A stretch of DNA of 64,000 nucleotides from Mycolicibacterium brisbanense. Its GTDB lineage: Bacteria; Actinomycetota; Actinomycetes; Mycobacteriales; Mycobacteriaceae. A model generated the notes under the pieces. It worked only from the letters and a program-made list of their open reading frames with translations. It was not told the DNA's origin and made no database searches. This document shows positions 56,819 to 64,000 of this stretch, one piece after another (positions within the stretch are counted from its first letter, which is position 1; every line of letters starts with the position of its first letter). Made by a program: the position numbers and the translations under genes. The DNA lies in the NCBI RefSeq assembly GCF_001570425.1, contig NZ_BCSX01000040.1:62001-126000 (forward strand), given 5' to 3'.

Positions 56819-58096
56819 TTACGGCAAAGCAGAAGTGTCTACTGCCGCCGGCTCGACTCTACCGACCTGCACCTTTCTGATGCCCGCCGAGAACGCCGCG
56901 GCGACGAAGCACAGCCCCGCAGCCAGGTAGAACGCCACGTCGTAGCTGCCGTTCACATCGCGTATCCAGCCCGCGCCTGCTGCCGCGACGGCTGCGCCCA
57001 GCTGGTGCGACGCGAAGACCCATCCGAACACGACGGGGGAGCGCTCGCCGAAGTACTCGCGGCACAGCACGATGGTCGGCGGCACTGTGGCCACCCAGTC
57101 CAGGCCGTAGAACAAGATGAACACCCACGTGCTCGGCTCGGCGTGTGGCGAGAGCAGTGACGGCAACAGCAGCAGCGAGACGCCCCGGCCGGCGTAGTAC
57201 ACGAGCAGCAGCAGCCGGGGATCCACGCGATCGGTGAGCCAGCCGGAGAACACCGTGCCTGCCACGTCGAGGACGCCGATGGTGGCCAGCAAGCCGGCAG
57301 CCACCGTGGTCGGCATGCCGTGGTCGTTGGCCGCGGGGATGAAGTGGGTGCCGATCAGACCGTTGGTGGTCATGCCGCAGATCGCGAAGCTGCCCGCCAG
57401 CAGCCAGAAGGCGGGCACCCGCGAGCCGATGCGCAGTCCGTCGATGGCCGCGCTGAAGCTGCCGGTAGCCAGCGGCGTGGGCGGTGCGATGGCGTCGGCG
57501 CCGTAGGGGGCGAGGCCTTTGTCGCTGGGGTAGTTGCGCATGAACAGTGCCACCAGTGGTACGACGGCCAGCGCGGCAGCCGCGACGATGAGCGAGGCCC
57601 AGCGCCAGCCGTGAGCGGTGGTGACGGCTGCGACGATCGGCAGGAAGATCAATTGGCCGGTCGCGCTGGCGGCCGTGAGCACACCGGTGACGAGGCCGCG
57701 ACGCGCGTCGAACCAGCGGGTGGCGATGGTGGCGACGAAGCCCATCGAGATCGAGCCGGTCCCGATGCCCACCAGCACGCCCCACAGCAGGACCAGTTGC
57801 CAGCTCGCGGTCATCAGGGTGCTGACCGCTGAACCGGTCGCGATCAGCAGCAGCGACACCGTCAGCACCGGCCGCACACCGAAACGGTCCATCAGCGCTG
57901 CGGCGAACGGCGCGGTGAGGCCGTACAACGTCATGTTGACCGACATCGCCAGGCCGACCGTGCCGTGCGACCAGCCGAACTCGTGATGCAGCGGATTCAT
58001 CATGACGCCGGGGATCGAGCGGAAGCCTGCGGCGCCGAGGATCGCGACAAAACTGATCGCCGCCACCACCCAGGCCCAATGGACGCGGATTTTCAC
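56819..58096 (-). CDS. MFS transporter
   Basis: A 425-residue protein with twelve hydrophobic segments, starting VKIRVHWAWVVAAISFVAILGAAGF. The loop motif DRFGVRPVL after TM2 is the MFS motif A. It resembles the oxalate/formate or monocarboxylate-type MFS (RFxGWR/GTGSISMG in TM4). GTG 58096 gives a standard N-terminus; ATG 58150 would extend it into the operator region shared with the divergent GlxA-type regulator, its probable controller. Substrate unknown. Confidence 0.85.
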   Translation of the reverse strand: MKIRVHWAWVVAAISFVAILGAAGFRSIPGVMMNPLHHEFGWSHGTVGLAMSVNMTLYGLTAPFAAALMDRFGVRPVLTVSLLLIATGSAVSTLMTASWQLVLLWGVLVGIGTGSISMGFVATIATRWFDARRGLVTGVLTAASATGQLIFLPIVAAVTTAHGWRWASLIVAAAALAVVPLVALFMRNYPSDKGLAPYGADAIAPPTPLATGSFSAAIDGLRIGSRVPAFWLLAGSFAICGMTTNGLIGTHFIPAANDHGMPTTVAAGLLATIGVLDVAGTVFSGWLTDRVDPRLLLLVYYAGRGVSLLLLPSLLSPHAEPSTWVFILFYGLDWVATVPPTIVLCREYFGERSPVVFGWVFASHQLGAAVAAAGAGWIRDVNGSYDVAFYLAAGLCFVAAAFSAGIRKVQVGRVEPAAVDTSALP

Positions 58097-58132
58097 CCGA
58101 CCACTGTGTCCGACGGGCGGCGACCCGGCCAG

Positions 58133-58171
58133 TGGCATAAATGCCAGCATTCATCAAAAACATGCCAGAAT
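58133..58171. promoter_or_regulatory. Operator cluster between MFS and GlxA-type regulator
   Basis: TGGCA-TAAA-TGCCA (58133-58146) is followed by ATGCCAGCAT (58141-58150) and ATGCCAGAAT (58162-58171), direct repeats exactly 21 bp apart, two helical turns as for tandem AraC-family half-sites. Confidence 0.65.
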
Positions 58172-58176
58172 CGGGT

Positions 58177-59136
58177 ATGCACCGCGTGGCCGTCCTGCTG
58201 CTGGCGCCGGTGGTCGGCTTTGACGCGGCCATCGCGCCGACACTGTTCGCCAACGCCGTCGATGCCGTGGGCACACCGCTCTACGACGTCGTGATGTGTG
58301 GTCTGGGCACCGGACCGGTGCCCGCCACCAACGGTTTCGCGATCGTGCCCGCGGCCGGGTTGGAGGCGCTGGATACCGCAGACACCGTGGTGATTCCGGG
58401 CACCCGCTACGCACCGGCGCGCATCGACGGTGTCCTGGACACCGAAGTGTCCGAGGCGCTGGACCGCATTCGTCGCGGCACGCGCCTGGTGTCGATCTGC
58501 ACCGGGGCGTTCGTGCTGGCCGCTGCGGGCCTACTCGACGGCAGGCCCGCCACCACGCATTGGCGTTTCGCCGCGGACATGCGGCGGCTGCATCCCGCGG
58601 TGCGACTCGACGAGCACGTGCTCTTCGTCGACGACGGGGATGTGCTCACCTCCGCGGGCCTGGCTGCGGGAATCGACCTGTGCCTGCACATCATTCGCAG
58701 CGATCACGGGGCCGCGGTGGCCAACGGCGTGGCGCGCTACTGCGTGGTGCCACCCTGGCGCGAGGGCGGTCAGGCACAGTTCATTGCCCCGGTCGCCGAG
58801 CCCGATGCACCGCACGCGTCGACCGCCGCCACGCGCCAGTGGGCGCTGGCGCACCTCGACGAGGAGCTCACCGTGCAACGGCTGGCGCGGCACGCCCACA
58901 TGAGCGCCCGCACGTTCAGCCGCCGGTTCCTCGCCGAAACCGGCCAGGCACCCGGAGCGTGGATCCGCAGCCGGCGCGTGGACCGAGCCAGGGAACTGCT
59001 GGAATCCCATGATCTTTCGGTTGATGAGGTGGCTCGCCGGGCCGGGCTCGGCAGCGCAGGCAACCTGCGTCATCACCTGCGCCGCGGGCTCGGCATGTCA
59101 CCGTCGAGCTATCGCAAGGTATTCCAGGGAACGTGA
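58177..59136 (+). CDS. GlxA-family AraC transcriptional regulator
   Basis: A 319-residue protein from ATG 58177 (MHRVAVLLLAPVVGFD). Residues 1-185 are a DJ-1/PfpI-like amidotransferase-type sensing domain with the nucleophile-elbow ICTGAFVLAAAGLL; residues ~215-315 are a double AraC HTH (LTVQRLARHAHMSARTFSRRFLAETGQAPGAWIRSRRVDRARELLESHDLSVDEVARRAGLGSAGNLRHHLRR). It is divergent from the MFS gene and tandem operators lie between, so it likely regulates that transporter. Confidence 0.92.
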   Translation: MHRVAVLLLAPVVGFDAAIAPTLFANAVDAVGTPLYDVVMCGLGTGPVPATNGFAIVPAAGLEALDTADTVVIPGTRYAPARIDGVLDTEVSEALDRIRRGTRLVSICTGAFVLAAAGLLDGRPATTHWRFAADMRRLHPAVRLDEHVLFVDDGDVLTSAGLAAGIDLCLHIIRSDHGAAVANGVARYCVVPPWREGGQAQFIAPVAEPDAPHASTAATRQWALAHLDEELTVQRLARHAHMSARTFSRRFLAETGQAPGAWIRSRRVDRARELLESHDLSVDEVARRAGLGSAGNLRHHLRRGLGMSPSSYRKVFQGT

Positions 59137-59170
59137 GGCGCACGCGGACATCGGTGGCCGTCTGATTACC

Positions 59171-59692
59171 ATGGCCGTCATGCCTGAGCCGCTCATCGCG
59201 TCCGTCGCCGGTCATACCCCCACAGTGGATCCCGACGCCTGGATTGCGCCCAATGCCAATGTGATCGGCCAGGTTTCGCTCGCGGCCGGGGCCAGCGTCT
59301 GGTACGGCGCCACGCTGCGCGCCGAGTTCGAACCCATCGTGGTGGGTGCGGGCAGCAACATTCAGGACGGCGTCACCGTGCACGTCGACCCCGGGTTCCC
59401 CTGCCGCATCGCGGGCGGGGTGACGGTCGGCCACAACGTGGTGTTGCACGGGTGCACTGTCGAGGAGAACAGCCTGATCGGTATGGGGGCCGTGGTGCTC
59501 AACGGTGCCGTGATCGGCGCGGGGTCACTGGTGGCGGCGGGCGCGGTGGTACCGCAGGGCATGGTGGTACCACCGCGGTCGCTGGTCGCGGGCGTGCCGG
59601 CCAAGGTGCGCCGCGAGCTCAGCGATGACGAGGTGGGCCACAACCAGCTCAACGCTCAGGCATACCTGCATCTCACGGGCCTGCACCGATAG
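59171..59692 (+). CDS. Gamma carbonic anhydrase family protein
   Basis: A 173-residue left-handed beta-helix protein. Hexapeptide repeats run from residue 25 to 150 (ANVIGQVSLAAGASVWYGATLRAEFEPIVVGAGSNIQDG...). The zinc ligands H71, H88 and H93 are all present (VHVD, GHNVVLHG). The C-terminal helix VPAKVRRELSDDEVGHNQLNAQAYLHL is complete. It may hydrate CO2 or be a related acyl-CoA binding protein. ATG 59180 is an alternative start. Confidence 0.9.
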   Translation: MAVMPEPLIASVAGHTPTVDPDAWIAPNANVIGQVSLAAGASVWYGATLRAEFEPIVVGAGSNIQDGVTVHVDPGFPCRIAGGVTVGHNVVLHGCTVEENSLIGMGAVVLNGAVIGAGSLVAAGAVVPQGMVVPPRSLVAGVPAKVRRELSDDEVGHNQLNAQAYLHLTGLHR

Positions 59693-59771
59693 CTCCCACC
59701 ATTGACTCTGCGCCTAGGGTGCGAACGTGCGAGTGGGGCCCGCCGTCGGCGCAGAGCGAAACGTCGGCGTA

Positions 59772-61043
59772 CTAACCCAGCGGGTGGGCCAGCTCATCGC
59801 GCGGCATGCGAGCCGCGACGAGGGCCACGGTGGCCAGCAGCACCGGTGCCACCCCCGCCACCAAAAAGATCGTGTGCATCGGCACCACCTTCGACAGCGG
59901 CCCGACGATCGCGAACGACAAGGGCATGAAGGCCAGCGACACGAAGAAGTCCAGGCTGGACACCCGGCCCAGCATCGCCGTCGGCACCCGACGCTGCAGC
60001 AGCGTCCCCCAGATCACCACCGCGGCTCCGTCGGTGACGCCGATGACGAACGTCGCGGCGGCCATCAAGGGGAATGACGTTGTCATGCCGACGATCACGA
60101 GAGGGATCGCGCCGAGCCCCCACATCATCATCAGCATGGTCAGATAGCGGCGCGGCATCTGTCGTGACGACACCGCCAAAGCGCCCAGCGCACTGCCGAA
60201 CCCGAAGAACGCCAGGATGAAACCGTACATGCGGGCGCCGTCGGCGAACCGGTCCTTGGCGATGAACGGCAGCAACACCTCGATGGGGCCGACCACCACC
60301 AGCACATAGATGCTGGCGAACAGCAGCGTCCACAGCAGCCACGGTGTACGCACCATGAACCGGAAGCCGTCGCTCAGATCGCGCAGCACGTGCGGCCGCT
60401 GATCCGCTTGCGGCGCAGCCGAATCGGTGGCACCGCGGGTGGCCACCAGCAGCACCAGGCCCAGGCCGAACAAGCACGCGACAGCTACTGCGCCGATCGA
60501 CGGAAGCGTCGCACCCACCACCATGCCTGCCACCGCCGGCCCCACCGAACGCTGGAACACCGGCCGCACGACACCCTCGACGCCGTTGGCGGCCAACAGT
60601 TGTTCGGCAGGCAGGACGCGGGGCAGTAGGGCGCTGTATGCGGGGAAGAAGAAGGCCGCAGCGATGCCGAGCACGCCCGCAGCGACCGCCATATGCCAGA
60701 TCCGAAGGGCGCCAACGAGTCCGAGGACAGCGACGGCGGTGACCGTGAGCAGGTTGACCGACTCGACGGCGATGATGATGGCACGTTGATTGATCCGGTC
60801 CGCGGCGATGCCGCCGACGAGCACGAACAGCACCAGCCCACCACCGAGGCAGGTGGCGACCAGTGACAGTGACGCCGGATCGTTGTCCAGGGCGATGACC
60901 TGTAGCGCCATCACCACCGACCACATGCCTTCGGCGAAGATCGACAGGCTCACCGCCCCGATCAGCAGCCGGTATTCCCGCACCCGGAACGGGGCGAGCA
61001 CGCGCCATCGGACCGGTCGGCCGGTGTCAAGCTGCGTACTCAT
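59772..61043 (-). CDS. MFS transporter (DHA3/Tap-like)
   Basis: A 423-residue transporter with 10-12 hydrophobic segments (LIGAVSLSIFAEGMWSVVMALQVIAL, LVATCLGGGLVLFVLVGGIAADRINQRAI with motif A). The domain order (long N-terminal TMs, QRSVGPAVAGMVVGATLP, SLDFFVSLAFMPLSFAIVGPLS) is that of DHA3-type multidrug efflux proteins such as mycobacterial Tap. Substrate unknown. Convergent with the carbonic-anhydrase-like gene. Confidence 0.85.
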   Translation of the reverse strand: MSTQLDTGRPVRWRVLAPFRVREYRLLIGAVSLSIFAEGMWSVVMALQVIALDNDPASLSLVATCLGGGLVLFVLVGGIAADRINQRAIIIAVESVNLLTVTAVAVLGLVGALRIWHMAVAAGVLGIAAAFFFPAYSALLPRVLPAEQLLAANGVEGVVRPVFQRSVGPAVAGMVVGATLPSIGAVAVACLFGLGLVLLVATRGATDSAAPQADQRPHVLRDLSDGFRFMVRTPWLLWTLLFASIYVLVVVGPIEVLLPFIAKDRFADGARMYGFILAFFGFGSALGALAVSSRQMPRRYLTMLMMMWGLGAIPLVIVGMTTSFPLMAAATFVIGVTDGAAVVIWGTLLQRRVPTAMLGRVSSLDFFVSLAFMPLSFAIVGPLSKVVPMHTIFLVAGVAPVLLATVALVAARMPRDELAHPLG

Positions 61044-61096
61044 CCCTCGATGGTCGCGGACGGATACCGCCCGCGTCCAACGATTTTCGCCGGGCG

Positions 61097-61924
61097 TCAG
61101 GAGTCGGTGAACTCCGCACGCCGATTCTGCTGGAACGCGCGGGTGCCCTCACGGAAGTCGTTGGACGCCAACAGCCGAAGCTGCCCTTCCCGCTCCAGTG
61201 CGAACGCGCTGTCGAGCTCGGTCAGGGTGGCCGCATTGATGGCGTGCTTGGTCTTGCGCAGCGCCACCGCCGGACCCGAGCGCAGTTTGCCGATGACCTT
61301 GTCCACCTCGGCGTCCAGCTCGGCAGCCGGGTAGACACCGCCGATCAGGCCGGCGGCGTACGCGTCGGCGGCGCTGAGCCGCTCGGCCAGCAGCGCCATC
61401 CGCATCGCGCGGCCCCTGCCGATCGACGCGGCGACCAACGCCGACGCGCCACCGTCGGGCATCAGCCCGATCTTGGTGAAGGCCAGCAGGAAGAACGCCG
61501 CATCGGAAGCCAGCACCACATCACCGGCGAGGGCCAGCGAGACCCCGACTCCGGCGGCGGGGCCCTGCACCACGACGACGACGGGCTTGGGCAGCGCCAC
61601 GATGGACCCGACTGCGCGATTGGCCGCGTCGAGAACGCCTGCGGCGTCGAAGGATTCGGCGCTCTGGTCGTCCTCGCTGATGCCCGCGCCTGAGCTGAAT
61701 CCGCGACCGGCTCCACCCAGTCGCACCACACGGACCGCGGGGTCGCCTGCGGCGAGATCCATCGCGTCGGCGATGGCGACCAGCATCTCCTGGGTCAGCG
61801 AGTTGAGGCTCTCGGGCCGGTTGAGCGTCACCGACAGCACACCGTCGGCCAGGCTCACCGACAGGTCGTCGATGCTGCGGTACTGCGTGGTCGACGGGGC
61901 TGCGCTGGTGTCGGTGGATGTCAT
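61097..61924 (-). CDS. Enoyl-CoA hydratase/isomerase family protein
   Basis: A 275-residue crotonase at the position of the echA10/echA11 genes (Rv1142c/Rv1141c). CoA-binding SSGAGISED is recognised. The two glutamates of true hydratases are absent (PAAGVGVSLALAGD has V, and IGLMPDGGAS has D), which is typical of isomerase- or other-function crotonases. It is divergent from mcr. Exact reaction unknown. Confidence 0.85.
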   Translation of the reverse strand: MTSTDTSAAPSTTQYRSIDDLSVSLADGVLSVTLNRPESLNSLTQEMLVAIADAMDLAAGDPAVRVVRLGGAGRGFSSGAGISEDDQSAESFDAAGVLDAANRAVGSIVALPKPVVVVVQGPAAGVGVSLALAGDVVLASDAAFFLLAFTKIGLMPDGGASALVAASIGRGRAMRMALLAERLSAADAYAAGLIGGVYPAAELDAEVDKVIGKLRSGPAVALRKTKHAINAATLTELDSAFALEREGQLRLLASNDFREGTRAFQQNRRAEFTDS

Positions 61925-62043
61925 ATCTGCACCTTCGGTCTGGCAGGCGAGGGCCCGCTGTAGGCTACGGCCGGTTGAGAAGGTTATACAAGTAAGCTAT
62001 GTCGGCGGTCAACCAACGCCGAACACGCGGAGGGCGGATGAGC

Positions 62044-63129
62044 ATGGCAGGACCATTGCAGGGTTTGCGCGTTGTGGAGTTGGCGGGCATCGGCCCAGGC
62101 CCGCACGCGGCGATGATTCTCGGCGACCTGGGAGCCGATGTGGTGCGTATCGAGCGCCCGAGCAAGGCCTCCGGCACGCCGAGCGCCGACGCCATGCTGC
62201 GCAATCGCAGATCGGTCGAAGCCGACATGAAGAGCAACGAGGGCCGCGAACTGGTACTCACGCTCATCTCGAAGGCCGATGTGCTGATCGAAGGCTTCCG
62301 CCCGGGGGTTACCGAGCGTCTCGGCCTGGGGCCCGATGACTGCGCGAAGGTCAACGAGCGCTTGATCTATGCGCGGATGACCGGCTGGGGCCAGGAAGGC
62401 CCGCGGGCTCTGCAGGCCGGGCACGACATCAACTACATCTCCCTCAACGGTCTGCTGCATGCCGTCGGGCGGCACGGCGAGCGGCCGGTGCCGCCGCTGA
62501 ACCTGGCCGGCGACTTCGGCGGGGGCTCGATGTTCCTTCTGGTCGGCATCCTTTCGGCGCTGTTCGAGCGGCAGACTTCCGGCAAGGGTCAGGTGATCGA
62601 CGCCGCGATGGTCGACGGCTCCAGCGTGCTGATGCAGATGATGTGGAGCTTCCGGGCCCAGGGCATGTGGAGTGACGAGCGCGGCGTCAACATGCTCGAC
62701 ACCGGTGCGCCCTACTACGACACCTACGAGACATCGGACGGAAAGTACATCGCGGTCGGCGCGATCGAGCCGCAGTTCTACGCCGAGCTGCTCAAGGGGC
62801 TCGGCCTCGACGCGGCCGACCTGCCGGCGCAGAACGACGTCGCCCGCTGGCCCGAGCTGCGCGAGATCTTGACCAAAACCATTGCGGCACATGACCGTGA
62901 CCACTGGGTGTCGGTGTTCGACGGCACGGACGCGTGCGTGACGCCGGTGCTGTCGTTCGCCGAGGTGCTCACCGAACCGCACATCGCCGAGCGCGACACC
63001 TTCTATGACGACCGCGGCAACCTGCAGCCGATGCCTGCACCACGGTTTTCCCGCAGTGCTCCGGTTCAGCCGACGCCGCCGGGTGCGCGCGGCGCTGACA
63101 CCGAAGCGGTCTTGCGCGACTGGGTATAG
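62044..63129 (+). CDS. mcr: Alpha-methylacyl-CoA racemase (MCR)
   Basis: A 361-residue class III CoA-transferase-family enzyme. Catalytic residues match M. tuberculosis MCR (H126, D156, E241) as H127 in AGHDINY, D157 in LAGDFGGGS and E242 in GAIEPQFY. It interconverts 2R/2S-methylacyl-CoA for breakdown of branched and sterol side chains. ATG 62044 (MAGPLQGLRVVELAG) agrees with the known N-terminus and has GGAGGG at proper distance. Its neighbours match Rv1142c and Rv1144. Confidence 0.95.
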   Translation: MAGPLQGLRVVELAGIGPGPHAAMILGDLGADVVRIERPSKASGTPSADAMLRNRRSVEADMKSNEGRELVLTLISKADVLIEGFRPGVTERLGLGPDDCAKVNERLIYARMTGWGQEGPRALQAGHDINYISLNGLLHAVGRHGERPVPPLNLAGDFGGGSMFLLVGILSALFERQTSGKGQVIDAAMVDGSSVLMQMMWSFRAQGMWSDERGVNMLDTGAPYYDTYETSDGKYIAVGAIEPQFYAELLKGLGLDAADLPAQNDVARWPELREILTKTIAAHDRDHWVSVFDGTDACVTPVLSFAEVLTEPHIAERDTFYDDRGNLQPMPAPRFSRSAPVQPTPPGARGADTEAVLRDWV

Positions 63130-63135
63130 TCCCAA

Positions 63136-63147
63136 CCAACTAGTTGG
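63136..63147. promoter_or_regulatory. Palindrome between mcr and SDR
   Basis: CCAACTAGTTGG is a perfect 12-bp palindrome 36 bases before the SDR start and 7 bases after the mcr stop. It may be an operator of a TetR-type regulator outside the window. Confidence 0.5.
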
Positions 63148-63182
63148 CCGGTAACGGGCCGGCCGGGAGAGGAATGCGGTAT

Positions 63183-63935
63183 ATGGAGATCAGGGATTCG
63201 GTGGCCGTTGTCACCGGCGGGGCTTCGGGTTTGGGGTTGGCCACGACGAAGCGGTTGTTGGATGCGGGGGCGTCGGTGGTGGTGATCGACCTCAAGGGTG
63301 AGGAGGTGATCGCCGAACTCGGCGAACGCGCCCGGTTCGTGGGCACCGATGTCACCGACGAGGCGGGCGTGACCGAGGCATTGGATGTCGCGGAATCGTT
63401 GGGCCCGGTGCGGATCAACGTCAACTGTGCGGGCATCGGCAACGCGATCAAGACCCTCGGTAAAGACGGGCCGTTTCCGCTGGCGGGGTTCCGCAAGGTC
63501 GTCGAGGTCAATCTGATCGGCACGTTCAACGTGATCCGGCTGGCCGCGCAGCGCATCGCCGCGACCGAGCCGGTCGGTGAGGAGCGCGGGGTCATCATCA
63601 ACACCGCCTCGGTGGCGGCGTTCGACGGGCAGATCGGGCAGGCCGCGTACTCGGCGTCCAAGGGCGGTGTGGTCGGCATGACGCTGCCGATCGCCCGGGA
63701 CCTCTCGCGGGAGCTGATCCGGGTGTGCACGATCGCGCCCGGCTTGTTCAAGACCCCGCTGCTGGGGTCGCTGCCCGACGAGGCCCAGAAATCGCTGGGC
63801 GCTCAGGTGCCGCACCCGGCCCGGTTGGGTGATCCCGACGAATACGGCGCCCTGGCCGTGCACATCATCGAAAACCCCATGCTCAACGGCGAAGTCATCC
63901 GCCTCGACGGCGCCATCCGCATGGCACCGCGGTAA
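63183..63935 (+). CDS. Short-chain dehydrogenase (17beta-HSD10-like, Rv1144 type)
   Basis: A 250-residue SDR. Cofactor motif TGGASGLGL (11-19), NCAGIG, catalytic serine in INTASVAAF and YSASK. It resembles type-II 3-hydroxyacyl-CoA dehydrogenases (HSD10) and lies where Rv1144 follows mcr. It could supply the 3-hydroxy-2-methylacyl-CoA oxidation of branched-chain degradation. Ribosome site GGGAGAGGA before ATG 63183. Confidence 0.9.
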   Translation: MEIRDSVAVVTGGASGLGLATTKRLLDAGASVVVIDLKGEEVIAELGERARFVGTDVTDEAGVTEALDVAESLGPVRINVNCAGIGNAIKTLGKDGPFPLAGFRKVVEVNLIGTFNVIRLAAQRIAATEPVGEERGVIINTASVAAFDGQIGQAAYSASKGGVVGMTLPIARDLSRELIRVCTIAPGLFKTPLLGSLPDEAQKSLGAQVPHPARLGDPDEYGALAVHIIENPMLNGEVIRLDGAIRMAPR

Positions 63936-63952
63936 TCAAGAAAGGCGAACAT

Positions 63953-64000
63953 ATGGCATTGAAGACGAAGTTCACCGAGACGTTCGGGGTTGAGCACCCC
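63953..64000 (+). CDS. N-terminus of a nitronate monooxygenase-like flavoprotein, cut by the window end
   Basis: Only 16 codons are visible: MALKTKFTETFGVEHP. This is a characteristic start of the 2-nitropropane dioxygenase / NAD(P)H-dependent flavin oxidoreductase family (LGVEHPI... usually follows). GAAAGG lies 6-11 bases before ATG 63953. It is 17 bases after the SDR stop and probably in the same operon. Assignment rests on the N-terminal pattern only. Confidence 0.6.
   Translation, partial: MALKTKFTETFGVEHP

Noticed and set aside
61960..62000. KstR2 site before mcr
   Set aside because: ACAAG occurs once but the inverted half is absent.

Overview
The window is high-GC actinobacterial DNA and reads as a chromosomal segment of a rapidly growing mycobacterium (Mycolicibacterium type). 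Two blocks carry the gene order of the Mycobacterium tuberculosis Rv1106c-Rv1112 locus (3beta-HSD, xseB, xseA, Rv1109c-type, ispH, Rv1111c-type, ychF at 8.8-15.4 kb) and of Rv1142c-Rv1144 (enoyl-CoA hydratase, mcr, SDR at 61.1-63.9 kb). Mce-associated proteins, a WS/DGAT-like acyltransferase, a mycothiol-dependent-type enzyme, KstR-type operators and an Arr rifampin ADP-ribosyltransferase point the same way.

Layout. 1-8.8 kb: an SDR cut by the window edge, a P450 with a divergent TetR regulator, and an operon of arylsulfatase, HAD phosphatase, formylglycine-generating enzyme and a DUF1254/DUF1214 protein. The generating enzyme has both active-site cysteines and the sulfatase has its CTAGR target. 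A gutted second sulfatase lies beside the operon. 8.8-15.4 kb: the conserved Rv1106c-Rv1112 block, with a KstR box in front of the 3beta-HSD gene. About 15.4-30.8 kb: an integrated phiRv1-like element, described below. 30.9-49.9 kb: DUF1801, arr, a frameshifted gamma-glutamylcyclotransferase-like gene, small accessory enzymes, an ECF sigma factor, a class III nucleotide cyclase, a PAS-ANTAR regulator, a 977-residue phosphotransferase/aminotransferase fusion, an Mce-associated/hydrolase/acyltransferase operon, and a TetR-SDR pair. 50-64 kb: a KstR-boxed DUF3556 membrane protein, a GntR-controlled beta-oxidation operon (thiolase, hydratase, dehydrogenase), a fasciclin protein, two MFS transporters, a GlxA-type regulator, and the mcr locus.

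The element. Nearly all its genes read leftward in overlapping (ATGA/GTGA) operons. Order from the integrase end: large serine integrase of the phiRv1 kind, HTH protein, a putative ADP-ribosyltransferase, small genes with a tRNA-like hairpin among them, an excisionase-like protein, an 808-residue primase-polymerase/RepA-like ATPase followed by nine 12-bp iterons, an HTH protein that may be a small terminase, a small resolvase, an operon ending in a large terminase, and finally a convergent pair at the far end. No portal, capsid or tail genes are present, so it looks like a satellite or a truncated prophage that can replicate.

The most interesting point is that far-end pair: a Gp37/Gp68-family (DUF5131) three-Cys protein and its partner TcmP. 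The first has a perfect mycobacterial LexA box (15586-15601) just before its start and the second has a one-mismatch LexA box (17466-17481) upstream. Nothing else I checked in the element has one. This suggests a DNA-damage-induced two-gene module carried as cargo by a phage-like element, with no function that I know of.
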